A stretch of 64,000 nt of DNA from Trichuris trichiura (Eukaryota > Nematoda > Enoplea > Trichinellida > Trichuridae): NCBI GenBank assembly GCA_037903355.1, contig JBAJFE010000026.1, forward strand, positions 2,790,001 to 2,854,000. Reading direction: 5' to 3'. Below, in pieces: positions 11,357 through 23,057 of the stretch. The position numbers were made by a program, and so were the translations under genes. Position 1 is the first letter of the stretch. Each line of letters begins with the position of its first letter. The notes below the pieces were generated by a model. It was not told the origin of the DNA, did no database searches, and saw only the letters and a list, made by a program, of their open reading frames with translations.

Positions 11357-11570
11357 ACAGAAGTTCTTGAAGACAGGGTGCTTCACTACCACCATCGCTG
11401 ACGACGGGACAAGGTTAGTCCTGAAAGCTAAGAAATCTGTTAAATGATTGTTCTGAATTTTTCCTTAATAATTGCTCATCCATCCGTTGGTAGGGTATTT
11501 GCTTTGGTTTAATTCCAGACTCCATCAACGGACAAGTGAACATACCGTATAAAGAAATACACAGAAGTTC
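11357..11570 (+). mobile_element. Ribozyme-tail insertion with partial inverted end
   Basis: The insert starts with the inverted terminal block GAAGACAGGGTGCTTC, then the hammerhead, then tail with CTCATCCATCCGTTGGTAGGG. ACAGAAGTTC at 11357-11366 and 11561-11570 gives about 10-11 bp of direct repeat with the same placement as the 13-bp duplications elsewhere. Confidence 0.6.
11396..11432 (+). ncRNA. Hammerhead ribozyme motif, intact core
   Basis: CTGACGA at 11398-11404, extra C, helix II GGGAC/GTCCT (one G-U), loop AAGGTTA, GAAA at 11423-11426, then GCTAAG. Confidence 0.8.
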
Positions 11571-11639
11571 ATTGAATACTGAATAAGGCTGCACAGTTCC
11601 TCTTTTGGGCAGGAACTCGAAGTCGTTCAGAAACACCTA

Positions 11640-12617
11640 ACAATTTCTGCATTCGGTAGCTGGCGGGACGCTTGACATCGTGTCTTTAGGGGACTCTGCG
11701 AGCAGGGAAACGTGAATATCACAAGGAACTCTTTCTTTGACATCAAGCAACGCGATTCTTTATTTTTCCTTGTGCATTTTCTGTTTTAGGTTCGCTGAGT
11801 CTTAAATCTTTACTGTTGTTGCTTTTGCACTATTACAATTGTCCAAAGTCGCTTGATTCAAAAACTCAACATTAGATATTCATAGGCTTTCGTGAACCTC
11901 TTCAAATGTATAATCTTTATGGGAAGGAGATTTATCTGTTACGTAATTTCTGTTTGATCTGGCATTTCATCAGTAACTTGTTACCATCCGTAAACTAAAA
12001 TGGCTTATAATAGGTCGTAAGGAAATTTATGAAATGAAATAGCCATGTTTCATTTGAATTACGGCAGAACTGGGCTGCTCAGGGATAAGGGCAGTATCTT
12101 ACGGCTGTTCAATAGAGAGAGGAGAGACAAGGAGAGAGCAAAGAGCCACGTAAATCATAGTACTTGTCAGGAAGCAGACTGGACCAGGAATCTCTTTCCC
12201 TAGTCGTTTTTCCGGCAAAATTTCCAGTGGTCAGTACAGTCGCGAAGAGTAATTAACTCATCAACGATCCTTCTGCACAGATCAGTTATTCTCAAAGGTC
12301 AATATCAGCCCAGGGGAAATGAAGGCCAAGAAAGTACAGCTCGCTTCAGGGGAACTGCTAAACGCCATGAGAGCAAGGAGGAAACTCAAGTAAGGTGAAT
12401 GATGAGAAAAGAAACAGGAAGACTATTAGTCTCGACTGCACTTAACCTCCTTTCTCCTCCAATTTGCGGCGGAAAACAGTTCAGGGGATACATGCCAATC
12501 ATATCAGGGGTGATGAAAAACCTGACCCTGAGAAACACAGACTTAAAATTCTTGCCTTTCGGCTGATTAATTCAGATAATCACGGTTCTATTTTAGTGAA
12601 AACTGAAGTTCTTATAA
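11640..12617. other. No recognisable feature
   Basis: I see no gene or complete repeat in this interval. Confidence 0.4.
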
Positions 12618-12824
12618 CGGACTAACCCGTAAGTAAACTTCAAAAAGCCCTACCAGAAACTGGATGAACAAACTGTTAGAGAAAATACAGAACAATTCAA
12701 TACCCTAAGTTTTGGAACTGCTCTTGTTCCACCATTAGCGGTGTAAGGAAGATGTTTATTCAGTAAGGTGGTTAAATGGGCATATGGAAACAATGGGCGC
12801 GAATCAGCTCAGTGGGGCGCATCA

Positions 12825-13000
12825 TTGGAATTTATTCATTAGCGCACTCCACACCTCGCTAACCGCCACCCCGTGGTCGCGGTTGATGGTGAAATTGTTT
12901 TTAATGCAAAGCATCTCTTTTATACGCCTTAGGTAAAAAAATATGTTGACGTACAAGAACGCCGAAAGGAGATTCAATGGAGAACCGGCAGCCGGCCCTG
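12825..13000 (-). pseudogene. PLE reading-frame C-terminal end (left arm)
   Basis: The minus translation ends with a YLRRIKEMLCIKNN-type block, INRDHG and SEVWSALMNKF, the same ending as the copy at 63.5 kb. Only the last 50-60 residues remain, with no GIY-YIG core. Confidence 0.7.
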
Positions 13001-13104
13001 CGCGTCCACTGAAAACAGACCCTCGAAAGGCCATGTAGACGGCGATAAAAGCCTCCGTAATCGCGGAGCACCTTTCTTAGTGCGCGTTCGACCAGCGACC
13101 GAAA

Positions 13105-13245
13105 TTAATCTGCCAAGAGAGCTTTTGCTCGCCTAAGGCGTATAAAGGAGGCAATTTACATCAAAAGCAATTCCATCATCAATCGCGACAATGGGGCTGC
13201 GGTTAGCGAGATATGAAGTGCGCTAATTAATGAATTCCAATGCTG
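13105..13245 (+). pseudogene. PLE reading-frame C-terminal end (right arm)
   Basis: The plus translation shows LRRIKEAIYIKSNSIINRDNG and, after a stop, SALINEF. It is the mirror partner of 12825-13000. Confidence 0.65.
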
Positions 13246-13327
13246 CGCCATACCGAGCTAATTCGCACTGATTGCTCCCATGTACCTATTTAACCACCTT
13301 ACCGAATAAACACTTACACCGTTACAC

Positions 13328-13362
13328 AGCTGACAACGGAACAAGATCAGTTCGAAAACATG
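13328..13362 (+). ncRNA. Decayed hammerhead ribozyme motif
   Basis: The core reads CTGACAA (G8 lost) at 13330, helix II is GGAAC with GTTC, and GAAA is at 13354. The opposite arm holds an even more decayed partner near 12712-12745. Confidence 0.55.
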
Positions 13363-13539
13363 TGGTATTGAATTTTTCTGTATTTTCTGTAACAATTTGC
13401 TCATCCATTCGCTGGTAGGGCATTTTAAAGTTTACTTACAGATACACCAAAACAGGCTGAAATCATGAACCGAAGATCAACTATGAAACGGCCAAAGTTT
13501 GTTAAAAGACATCCAGTTCGTCGAACAGACTAATCCATT

Positions 13540-14720
13540 GAAATAAAACGAAGAAAGTTTGAAGGAGTGAAGTTTTTAGCATCACATCCCGTAAACACAT
13601 GCTTATATTGTAGCATTCATTGTGCGAAACTAACATATGACGCAGTCATGTGTTAACTTTGTGGAATGCGCAGCATGTGCCCTTACTCAACTGTGTGAAC
13701 ATAATTCACGCAACAGACAAAGCGCTACGCTTTGCGGTCGGTAGTTTCACCTAGCAAATAGTAGTTTACCACAGGTGGCGGGAAGTTGTTAACCATTTTC
13801 AAGGCAGGGCAAATAACCCAGAACTGTCCTCATCGGATTATCGCGTTCCATTCTGCACGCAATCAGTGAGACAGATCGCTGAGGTTCTGGTTAAACTGCA
13901 CTCGTATTGAAAAGATAATTTAACTAGAGCCAACACAGCATTGTATTGACGTCCATAGAGGGAAAAGTTCGCCTATTAGCAAAAAATTTGAAGGAGAGAA
14001 GGAACGATTTTGACAAAAGAATAATTTCTAAGGCATTTCTTAGCCAATTTTATACAGCTGGAACAGATCATCAACTTTCAGCTGTAACCTAAAAATGCCT
14101 TAGTATAGATTACTTTTCCAGGTGAGTGCTGTTAAGTTCGCTTCACAACAAAAGCGAGCTGATTTCAGGCACATATAAACACACGTAACGCGAACGGCTT
14201 CTGTTTAGTGCTTAAGGAATATCGACAAAAAAACGTCCACGGTCTTGTGGTGTTCGCGCCCAGAATGTGGAGGCATGCGGAAGGATTACTTAATGTTGTG
14301 TAGTCGACGTCAGGCTGCGTAACAGCATTAGCAATGATCCCATTACGGATGTCCCGCCTTAGTAGACCAAAAAAGGCTTAGTATAGCTTTTAGCGAGACA
14401 TTTGCGATCTTGCACACCTGCGATCGCTACCTGATCAGCGAAGTTGCGGAACAAAAAGCGTAACTCAGAACCATTCAGTCTGATTTTTCTCATGCCTTGT
14501 TAATCTCACCGTACGCCTGTATGTTAAACTGCCTTTTACTGTTACTTCTTGTTCGCTCTGAATTTCCTAACAGTTCTTCTATGCCACTTAAGCCAAGTGA
14601 ACATTATGACTTCGCCTCCATCACTGTTGCTGTCACCGAGTTAGCGAAGCTATTTAATCGACAAGATCTGAGGGCTCAAGCGGACCAAATTATGGGACAC
14701 TCTTTCTTGTTTCTTTCATA
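13540..14720. other. No recognisable feature
   Basis: No gene or element ends are visible. The frame at 14497-14781 runs into the Tigger terminus and is not credible. Confidence 0.4.
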
Positions 14721-14722
14721 TA

Positions 14723-15747
14723 CAGTTGACCCTCATTATCCGTGGGGTTCTTTACAATGCGGTTCGTCCGGCGTGAAATAGTGCCGTCATCTTTTGCACG
14801 GCGGTATACGAAATAAAGCATAGAACAGTCAGTGGTTGCTGGTTTGTGGGGAGACGCAGTCAGTGAAAGCGAGGAGTTAGGTGCCATCGATGAGGAAGTC
14901 ATGTCATGTCGTGAAGACGTTATAGAAGATAGAGAAGCTCAGACACCCTCAGGTTGGACGCTGCAAAAGCTTGCCAGTATTTTCCAGCAAGCGCAGGTCA
15001 TAAAGGATATGATTGCTGACTACGATCCATTCACGGACGTGGCATCATGGTTATACGAGGAATAACGGTTTCGTTGAAACCGCTGCAAGATTTATTCGAT
15101 GAAGCGAACAAAAGGGAGAGGCAGCTCCATATCACAATGTTTCCATATAAAGCTCCGGCAGTTGCGGAGCCTAACATTTTAAGGCGAGAAGTTTTGCTAC
15201 CAACAAGTTCAAGAAGCCCTAGAACTGGCCGTTCTCCAAGAGATCTGCGCCCACCTACAGAAAGTGGGTAAATTGATTCATGTTGCCCCAAACGTTTTTG
15301 CCGTAGACGTTTTGCTCTGCGTGGATGTGTTCTGTGTGACGTTCACTATTTCTGCTTAAATGCGCCTATGTATTTTACATTTCCCCTGCTCTGTACCCAT
15401 TCCGCGCACCAGTTCATCGTTTAGCTCATTAAAGCAAGGTGATTCCTAGGCTTTTAGAGAAAGAACATCTTACTTTCATTCTTTCTAGTATCTAATGGCC
15501 TGGATTCTGATGGCTGGCCCCATTGAACAAGCGCAGTCTCACTGATGTCATTTTCTCGTAGCTAGATTCTGTAGTACCAAGCTTCGAAAGATCACTAAGC
15601 ATGCTAACCGTTGCGGAAGGAATTCAGGGGGGGGACGAAATACACGGCTAGAATATAAGCTATTTAGCCTTTTTCATAGGGTAGCCTATAAAACGTGAAA
15701 CGCTCAAAATTCTCGACGAATTAAACGCGGATAACGATGGCCGACTG
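14723..15747 (+). mobile_element. Tigger/pogo deletion derivative, copy 1
   Basis: Starts CAGTTGACCCTCATTATCCG and ends CGGATAACGATGGCCGACTG, with TA on both sides (14721-14722 and 15748-15749), the classic pogo/Tigger target duplication. At 1025 bp it is too short for a full element. It keeps the 3' end of the transposase gene and has lost the DNA-binding and catalytic parts. Copies at 56.2 and 60.1 kb have the same structure in opposite orientation. Confidence 0.85.
14832..15271 (+). pseudogene. Tigger transposase C-terminal acidic region
   Basis: Two overlapping frames give VAGLWGDAVSE, EELGAIDEEV, WTLQKLASIFQQAQ, a SLKPLQDLFDEA block and RSPRDLRPPTESG. This resembles the variable acidic tail of Tigger transposases. 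A frameshift near 15047 and a deletion after EEV separate the blocks. No DDE residues are present. Confidence 0.7.
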
Positions 15748-15752
15748 TATAC

Positions 15753-15963
15753 TAAAGATGAAATAAACCTCACTGACGACGGAACTAGAGCGTTCCGAAA
15801 GCTTTGAACATTAAAAAAGTTGAGTGTATTGATATCTGTACATTTTCTTAATAACGGCTCATCCATCCGTTGGTAGAGCAGTTGTTTTAGATTAATTACA
15901 GATAACAGCACAACGAAAAACGGGAAAAGCCGTAGAAGACCTTGCAACCATGAAGATGAAATC
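15753..15963 (+). mobile_element. Single-arm ribozyme-tail insertion
   Basis: The insert 15766-15950 (185 bp) begins only eight bases before the hammerhead core and ends after the tail (CGGGAAAAGCCGTAGAAGACC). Flanks TAAAGATGAAATA and TGAAGATGAAATC match at 11 of 13. It landed a few bases outside the end of the Tigger derivative. Confidence 0.7.
15771..15806 (+). ncRNA. Hammerhead ribozyme motif, intact core
   Basis: CTGACGA at 15773-15779, extra C, helix II GGAAC/GTTCC with five perfect pairs, loop TAGAGC, GAAA at 15797-15800, then GCTTTG. Confidence 0.85.
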
Positions 15964-15964
15964 T

Positions 15965-16590
15965 AAAGCGATGAACAGAAATCTGTATTTGCCAATTTCA
16001 GATTTATAATTAGGTAGGTAATTGTAATGTATTTCCCTGTTGTTTTTAATACCCAAAATGCATTATGTAATATGCAGCTTACATATGGAGGTATGGTAGT
16101 TTCGACAGTAAAAAGACAGACTTACCTCTTAGACGGATATCACAGCAGTCACTTGGATTTAACTGTTGAATGGGTGGCATTAGTTTATTCACACCTTCGC
16201 AGAAACCAATCGGTTCACTTCTCACCAAGATTGCTGCTTATTAACGAAGCCTTTGGGGAAGACAGCCCACCATCAGCGTTTAATGATAAGGCCGATTGGT
16301 AATCACTCGAACTGGTTTGGAGCATAGCAGCAAATGTAATGGCATAAGCCAGTAGTGGTTCAGCAATGAGACGTTGGTCAAATTTCAAGATCAACCAGGC
16401 GCTGGAAACTAAATATTTATGGGCGAAAAATTTTCATTTTGTCCTCCTAAACTCTGAAGAGTGCTAGTCTCAGGTGACCATCAGCTGCTAATATAAAGGT
16501 GAATAAAATCTACGCGCGAAAGCAGAAGCTCATGTTTCAGTCACTCATTACGAAGGCTACGTTTGGACAATGATATAAAATAAACAGGAA
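15965..16590. other. No recognisable feature
   Basis: A 91-codon frame (16027-16302) lacks any family resemblance. Nothing else is assignable. Confidence 0.35.
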
Positions 16591-16599
16591 ACTTAAAGA

Positions 16600-16965
16600 T
16601 GAGATGCTTCTTAACGGGTCAGTGGCTCTTAAAATGAAATCTTCGTACAATATTACCACCGTTTTTTGTTGATTGTTTGCTGTAATCAAACTGAAAGAAT
16701 GCCTCATAAGCGAACCGATGACCAGTTATTAGGAAAAACAGAGTGCATTGACTTATTCACCTTAGGCTTCAGGGCGAACTTGTCCCTTCTTCGGCAGCAG
16801 ACGATATAAGTTAGTACCGAAAGTTGCGAAACAAAATTCATTACTCCCTGTTTTTCCTAACTTCTGCTTATTTATTCGCTTATACGGCATCTGTTTCATG
16901 CAGTTACACAAATAAAACGAGCAAAAAATTGCATGAGGATTAGATTTAAAAAAACAAACGAAGCG
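16600..16965. repeat. Old foldback PLE-tail copy
   Basis: GATGCTTCTTAACGGG and GCCTCATAAGCGAACCGATGA on the left face GTTTTTCCTAACTTCTGCTTATTTATTCGC on the right. Remnants of a minus hammerhead (CTTCGGCAGCAG, GGCTTCAGGG) lie between. Strongly diverged. Confidence 0.45.
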
Positions 16966-16969
16966 AATA

Positions 16970-19488
16970 AGAAGTTGAAACATGTAAATGTATAATAGCT
17001 AACATGCGTGATGAACATTTTTACTGCCTGTGACTGGTTCACCTAGATGTAGTCAGTCTGTTTGAATATCTCCGACGAGCTGACACACTTGAACGATATT
17101 TAAGCAACTCTTACGCACTGGAGGCTTCATATAATCAACTCACCGCCAGAGTCACAGAACATTTGGGTAGGAGTATGATACCGACTTATAGTGCAACAGG
17201 ACGTATACTCACCTCTTCATTGTGGTTAAAAAGTAAAATTGGAGTGTTCATTAGAATATTCGATTGTGTGATTCTCTGCGTAAGCACGAAAATAACGAGG
17301 GCATTCTGTCAAAGACCAGCAGCAATCAAGCAGTTTCCATAGCAGTTCCTAACAGATTTACAGCGAGTTTGGTTGAAGCGACTCATGCGGACCATACGTG
17401 TCCAATAAGCAGTAGTCACAGTATTAAGCGGCCAGGCGTGCATTAACAATTGAATTCCACTACGTAAGCAATGCTGGTTAACGGTTTCATCGTAAAAGTA
17501 GAAAAACAAGGAAAAACTGTGATCTAGGAAAGCAGTGCCTGCCTGAACAAATAACTGAATCCACTTTGCTAATCAATGTACCTGGCAACAAATCTACTGA
17601 ACGTTCAGGCAGCAGCAACTGATCAGTCTTGTTTCCCAAGGCAAACTACCTGCTCAGAGCAGCGGTGCGGCCTGGCGTGCTGGCCACTGGCGCATTGGTA
17701 AGCGAACGAGCTGAAGTGACCAACCGTGTCCGCCTCTGGCAAGGACACATATGGAACGATCGTCAACTGTCCAACCGCAAGAACGACGTTTGGCGAGCGA
17801 CGTCTATTGTGCGTCTCTGGAGAGCAGCACCAATTAGGCTGATCTTGGCAACTGGGCATCGACGCGCGTACCGGAGCCAAGAAGGTAAAGACGCCAGGGT
17901 GCAACACGGAGCCAGCAGCAGATCGCACCTGTCAACGTCCCGCTGTTGCAGGTCAATCGGCCGCGACACCTGCTGAACCAACAGTCCAAGTGACAGTCAA
18001 CGAGCACCTAAGTGGCAACCATTCACCTGCTTCCACCTAGCCGTCTGTGGAACAACGATCCAAGCACCATGCGGACTGGACACCATATGTTGCTGGCTCT
18101 AGTCAACCTTGGAAAAAACTCAGATACCCAACGTACAATTAAGTTGCACGAAATAGCAGAGGGCTGACGTGGGTACAGCTCTGCCTGCATAGCAGTAAGA
18201 CCACAGGGGTTTGTTTAACTACTTGTGAAAAAGTTTGCTTTATAGTAACTTTCCGATTAAAAACAACATACGAACACAGATTTTGCGACGGCTATTTTTC
18301 GTGTCGCGAACTGTCAGGTTTGCCATCGATTAGGTGACATTACCCCGATTGATTCGACCGGATTACTTTTGTCATATCTGAGTTAATTCGCATATAGGGG
18401 TTTGTCGTTATGCCCTCAGCTAAGCACCAGTAATCTGCCATTCTACGCATATTAAAGGTTCTGATGGTCACTTGACGCCACTCTTCACTGTTGCCTTCTT
18501 ATTGGCTCTTATGCGACGTTCCTTTCAAGTCCAGCAATGTTCACTGAATATCACAAAAAAGGGAATTACATGAAATTCTTGCTTTCTGCAGTGCATGTGA
18601 AAGTCATAGAGCAGAAATTCCTTATATCGAATGCCCTATATAGCATTCATACAAATGTTATTTGTTATAGCAATATTGTAGCGGTATCCTGCACATTAGT
18701 TATGCATACAGTGAAGTAATGTTGCGGTAGGAAAAAAATGTCATGACGTTTCCCCAGCGACATTTTATCGACGACGTGCGGCAGGCAGCTTACCAGTAGG
18801 ATTATGCTCGTGCAGGCAGCCGTTTTCACACCAACAGGTCACTCCTTCGGCAAGGTCCAGTGCAGTTAGTTCGTCCCCATTAGTTCGATAGCGTCGGTTT
18901 GCCACCTGTTAGTGCTTCACTGCCGCTAGTTTGGCAGCTTTCGTTCACACCCGCTCTTTGGCTGTCTGCGGGCTCATCACCGTTGGTTCATTTTTATACG
19001 GAATGAACCAACAACTAATGAGGTAGACCAGTAATAGACAAAATGGGATGAACTAGCAACATTAAGCAACTTGTCAATAACAGCGAACCAGAGGGAATGA
19101 ACCAACGAATACCAACCTGCGGCCCTAAACGAACAAGATTACATGAACGGCGAAGCCAAATGTCATACCAGCAGTTCTGCTAACAGTAGCAGCAATAGCA
19201 AACCAAGCTAATACGGTGGCAAGCTAATACGGTCGAATCAATGACGATGAACCGTGCTGACTTATAGATTTTTTGTAGTGGAAACAGCTGCCCGCAACAG
19301 CGTCGTCCCAATATCACGCAGCCGGCAGAATGCTGTTGGCGAAACGTCGTGCTTCATAAAAAAGAAATCTTGTTTTTCACCCCCACAAACCTGAAGGTGT
19401 CAACAATAGTAAACAACGGAATATAGGTGTGCATTTCTGGAAAATTACGGCCATCCCCGTTATACCTTTACTGGTCATGTTTTGCCTT
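16970..19488. other. Long stretch without supported genes
   Basis: Overlapping frames at 17623-17981 on both strands look like chance openings in GC-richer sequence. No RNA gene or complete element is seen. Confidence 0.4.
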
Positions 19489-19843
19489 TACCTGAGGATA
19501 ATTTCGGAAGACTGGGCGTCTTTTAACAGGCTTTGGTTGTTTCATGGTTGATTTTCGCCTCACGGCTTTGGTCTGTTTGGTGTATCTGTGTGTAAACTTC
19601 GAAATGCCCTATCAGCGAATGGATGACCACAATGTTAGACAAAATACAGAACAATTCAATACCATAATAATAATAACAATAATATTCAATACCCAATTCA
19701 ATATGATATTGAATTGCTCTGTATTTTCTCCAACAATTTGCTCATTTATTCGCTGGTAGAATATTTTGAAGTTCATTTACAGATAAATCAAACAGGCCAA
19801 AACCGTGAACCGAAGATCAATCAACCATGATACCTGAGGATAA
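19489..19843. mobile_element. Foldback ribozyme-tail element (no core), exact 13-bp duplication
   Basis: The 329-bp insert 19502-19830 is an inverted pair of the PLE tail. The left arm starts with the terminal block TTTCGGAAGAC...GTCTTTTAACAGG; both arms contain the AATGGATGA/TCATTTATTCG and TTACAGATA...CAAACAGGCC blocks. An ATAATAATAACAATAAT run sits at the centre. TACCTGAGGATAA is repeated exactly at 19489-19501 and 19831-19843. Confidence 0.85.
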
Positions 19844-20734
19844 ATTGAGGTACATTCCTCAGGTCTGGGTTTTCTTTAAATCAAGGTAGGACGGTATGGC
19901 CAGCAACGAAAAGTTACCCTAACCTTCCACCGTCCTACTGCATGTTTGCTGGCTGTACTGTACTGCTCTTACCAATGCTAAATCCAAACCCGAAGACTGA
20001 ACTTTGTCTTAGCATTAGGTAAGGGGAGCGTTTCGCTCTGTTGGAGATTGGTCACACTGCCGCATGCCGTTCGATGAGTAGTGAACCCTTCGTTGTTTGA
20101 CCGGCGACTATGGCTAATAATAAACAATGACTTGGTCCTCTCGTATCTACCTTGACCTTGACTCGGCATTGTTCCTCTGCTGCTGACGGTTGATTGGCTT
20201 CAATTACTTTTCTACCGTTCAACCTCTTCATTCTTGTTCAACCCTCATGATCCATCTCTGTCGGTGCGTTGCCCTTCGTTTGCGACTACACGTCCAGCTC
20301 CCTCCCCCCAACTTAACGCTACAGATTATTACCGTTGCTCTACCCTTTGTATGTTTACGCTATCCATGCAAACCTTGGCGATTCATTTTCATTGGTTCTC
20401 TAGCCAAACCCTGCCGCAGGTGGTTTATTGCGCATGACCCAGGCCATCCGCTTTGCTGCTATTATTTTTCTGCCGTTCGTCTAACTACCTGGCTTTTTTT
20501 GCTCTTTGCTCTGCTTGATTTGGTTTCCCATCATTGGTTCACAATGCCGTACTCAATGTTAGGATTTCACTTCCGTTGATTCTAATAATTTGTTTTATTA
20601 GTCTTTGGTTAGATGACCTTAGTTTGCCATTTTTTGACCTAATACTTACATGCAAATGACAGAGGAAGGAGAACTCTGGTATTTTCAACAAGTAATGCTT
20701 TGCGCGAGTTTAACGGCAGTTTTAATGGGTCTAC
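19844..20734. other. No supported gene
   Basis: The 129-codon frame at 20190-20579 is rich in Leu, Cys, Phe and His with no domain. I treat it as a chance frame. Confidence 0.35.
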
Positions 20735-20975
20735 CACAAAATCCTAAAACTCAAGACCGTCAATTCGAAATCGACATAACCGAAAACGTTCCGAGGTTAC
20801 GGTTACAAGTCTATGAGTCTCTTCTCCCGAACTGCTAAAGAAGGAGCACATTTGAATCGTAATGTATTTCTGTATTACTGTTTTACGATAGCTGCTTAAC
20901 TTCCTATTTTTCTTCTCCTTTTCCTCTTTTAGCTTTTGATAACCGTCCGATGACTTTGCACAAGATATCGCTTCT
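20735..20975 (+). repeat. Dispersed repeat shared with 53.68-53.99 kb
   Basis: CACAAAATCCTAAAACTCAAGA, a degenerate middle, GAGGTTACGGTTACA, then a long shared stretch with ACTGCTAAAGAAGGAGCACATTTGAA and GTATTTCTGTATTACTG. The second copy lies just downstream of the last recognised exon of the EGF gene. I recognise no coding content. Confidence 0.6.
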
Positions 20976-20979
20976 TGAT

Positions 20980-21745
20980 ATGCCGTTTGTTTACGCTTAA
21001 CGATTGTGCCGCAATGGTGTAAAGACCCATGAATCATCAAAGTTTGTAAATAAACAGAACAATTAACAAGTTTTGGAAATGGGATTCCTTGTAACGATGG
21101 AGACAAGAGCTGGTTTCTACAGGTTAATGATGCACGGTAAGAACAAAAGTGAATTAATCTGCTACTTTCCGTGGCGCGTCCAGATCTGGAATAATCGCAA
21201 CTAAAGTTGATTGCTGCGTGCTAAACTGACATTTTTAGGATGACTTATCAAGAATCAAAAATGCACATAGATGTATGAACAGTGCAGTCCTTGATAACTG
21301 TACCTCAAAATTGCGTCTTCTATCCCTCCGCATGTCCCACAGCTGAAGAATGATACTTCTGAAAGAGTTTATTTGGCCGGATGCGTACTACACAAACGAT
21401 CCCAGGAGAAGCGCCCAAAATACACGAAGTACGTGCGATCGTTCGTGAGTAATCCATACGATTCAATCGGCTTTCACGATTTCTGATTACATTTCGCACT
21501 CTGCTCGTGACGGTTATCCTCTTTCTTTCCCTGAGAACAGAGCTCTCGTCAGAGTAGTCGCTCATATTCGATCTTTACATGACGCTGTGTTGTAAATTTA
21601 TATCCACAGCACTCAGAATTCGGTTAGGAGTTTTATATTAATGCCAACGCAGGCCTAACAATCAAGCACGGGAATTCAGCAAAATGGTAACCTAACCGGC
21701 TGAGACAGAAGCGAGAACCGATCGGTAAAAAGATGTAACCGCTGA
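20980..21745. other. No recognisable feature
   Basis: Nothing assignable is seen. Confidence 0.35.
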
Positions 21746-21749
21746 ACAC

Positions 21750-22175
21750 TCGTATTGCGTTACAGCCGGCAAGATTCATCCGCAGACTCATAGCTGATCC
21801 TTTTCTATCACGCTGTTCCTTTCAGAACTTTTCTATGATTTCGTAAACATCGACTTGAGCTTTCAGGAGCAAGCCTTTCCACCTTTAATGTCAGCCTTCG
21901 ATATTTTTTTTGTTCGAGGGAAGCCGCTTTTCGCGCACTACTGACCACAGGATAAGAAGGAACAAAGGTGGCGACGGTACCATAACGCCGTTCCATAGGC
22001 GCCCCTATTTTCCTACGCACGTATTTGACTTCAAACCATTCAGCTTCCTCGTGCGTCTCTTCTGGTAAGCACATCTTTAGCTGTTCAAATGCTTCCAGGA
22101 TTATGTCGAATCGCACATATCTCGTTGTCATACTAAAATTCTTATCGTCAGCGTACGCTGAAGCCAAACTACCTG
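21750..22175 (-). pseudogene. MULE transposase fragment
   Basis: The minus translation gives TTRYVRFDIILEAFEQLKM, CLPEETHEEAEWFEVKYVRRK and, after a frameshift, LWSVV..AKSGFPRTKK. An FPRTNN-type motif after such a block is characteristic of the C-terminal part of Mutator-like (MULE) transposases of animals. The catalytic core is absent and the frame is broken at least once. Similarity recognised by eye only. Confidence 0.6.
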
Positions 22176-22302
22176 ACTAAACTTTCACCACACTCATGGT
22201 GACGAATAGGAAAAGCAGGCTTCGTTCATAGCGTCTAGTGATTAAATTGTTTCTTCTTACGGATTGTCCCATTTGAAATACAAAAAGCTTTTAATGCGGT
22301 CC

Positions 22303-22340
22303 GTAGCTTTCGGGCCTGGCGTGGCCCGTCCTCAATGGTA
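22303..22340 (-). ncRNA. Near-intact hammerhead motif (C3 changed)
   Basis: Read on minus: TTGAGGA in place of CTGAGGA, perfect helix II GGGCC/GGCCC with loop ACGCCA, then GAAA (22308-22311) and GCTACGG. C3 is essential in known hammerheads, so activity is unlikely. Its mirror partner at 24991 is intact. Confidence 0.7.
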
Positions 22341-22723
22341 TTAAAATTAATGTAATTAGCAAGTGCGAAGTCGCCATTCAATCGGTTTTAAGGGTCTAAA
22401 ACGAGTCTTGTTTGAAGTTTTCTCTGTCTGTCAGCAGACTGCGTCTCTTGTTGCGTATACATTGTATCATCTTACTATGTACCTAATAATTTATTTTTCA
22501 AATTTTTCTTCATTGTCATCTCACGTGTTATATCCGTTTGCAATTTTGTGTTGTTTGTTATATCCATATATGTTAATCCGTTTCATGTTGTCTCCATTTA
22601 CCACGTAAATTTATCCATTTTTCATTTTGTTCCATATGTGTTAATCCGTTTCATGTTTACTCCTTGTTATGTCAAGTTTCTTTTATGGAAAGTTTGTCCC
22701 GTTGATAATGTTTTTATTATTCC

Positions 22724-22760
22724 GGAGCTTTCGGGTCAAACGAGACCCGCCTTCAGCGGT
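22724..22760 (-). ncRNA. Near-intact hammerhead motif (A9 changed)
   Basis: Read on minus: CTGAAGG, C, helix II GGGTC/GACCC perfect, loop TCGTTT, GAAA (22729-22732), then GCTCCGGAAT. It sits in the loop of a nested hairpin whose arms share GGAAAGTTTGTCCCGTTGAT. Confidence 0.7.
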
Positions 22761-23057
22761 ATTTAAAAAAAGCAATGACGTAACGAATTTTCACGGTGTC
22801 CGGAATAATGAAAATGTTATCAACGGGACAAACTTTCCGTAAAAGAACCTCGACATGAAACTCCTTGTTATATGTACATTTATCTACTTTTTCTCTCATA
22901 TGTCCATATATGATGGTCTGCGTGTGCAATTCTATCGTTTTATATATATGATACTCTATTTCTTCACTTGTTCCAAGCTTTCGTGTATGAAATCTGTTTA
23001 GTGAGCAACAATTGGAGCGCGTAACAATGTTTGTCCATAGTTCACTTATTTCTGCTC

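Larger units (their letters stand above)
12618..13538. mobile_element. Foldback PLE pair with 13-bp flanking repeat
   Basis: The 895-bp insert (12631-13525) has two inverted arms. Each holds the end of a PLE reading frame, then a decayed hammerhead, then the tail block (ACAATTTGCTCATCCATTCG). The right end carries GTTAAAAGACATCCAG, the terminal block seen at 6.6, 19.5 and 35.8 kb. Flanks 12618-12630 and 13526-13538 agree at about 10 of 13 positions (C.GACTAA.CC.T). It links ORF-bearing PLE copies to the ORF-less foldbacks. Confidence 0.75.

Noticed and set aside
17623..17981. Overlapping frames on three frames near 17.8 kb
   Set aside because: All are open by chance in GC-richer DNA and none resembles a known family.
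20190..20579. 129-codon plus frame rich in Leu, Phe and Cys
   Set aside because: No domain, no splice context, composition typical of pyrimidine-rich non-coding DNA.
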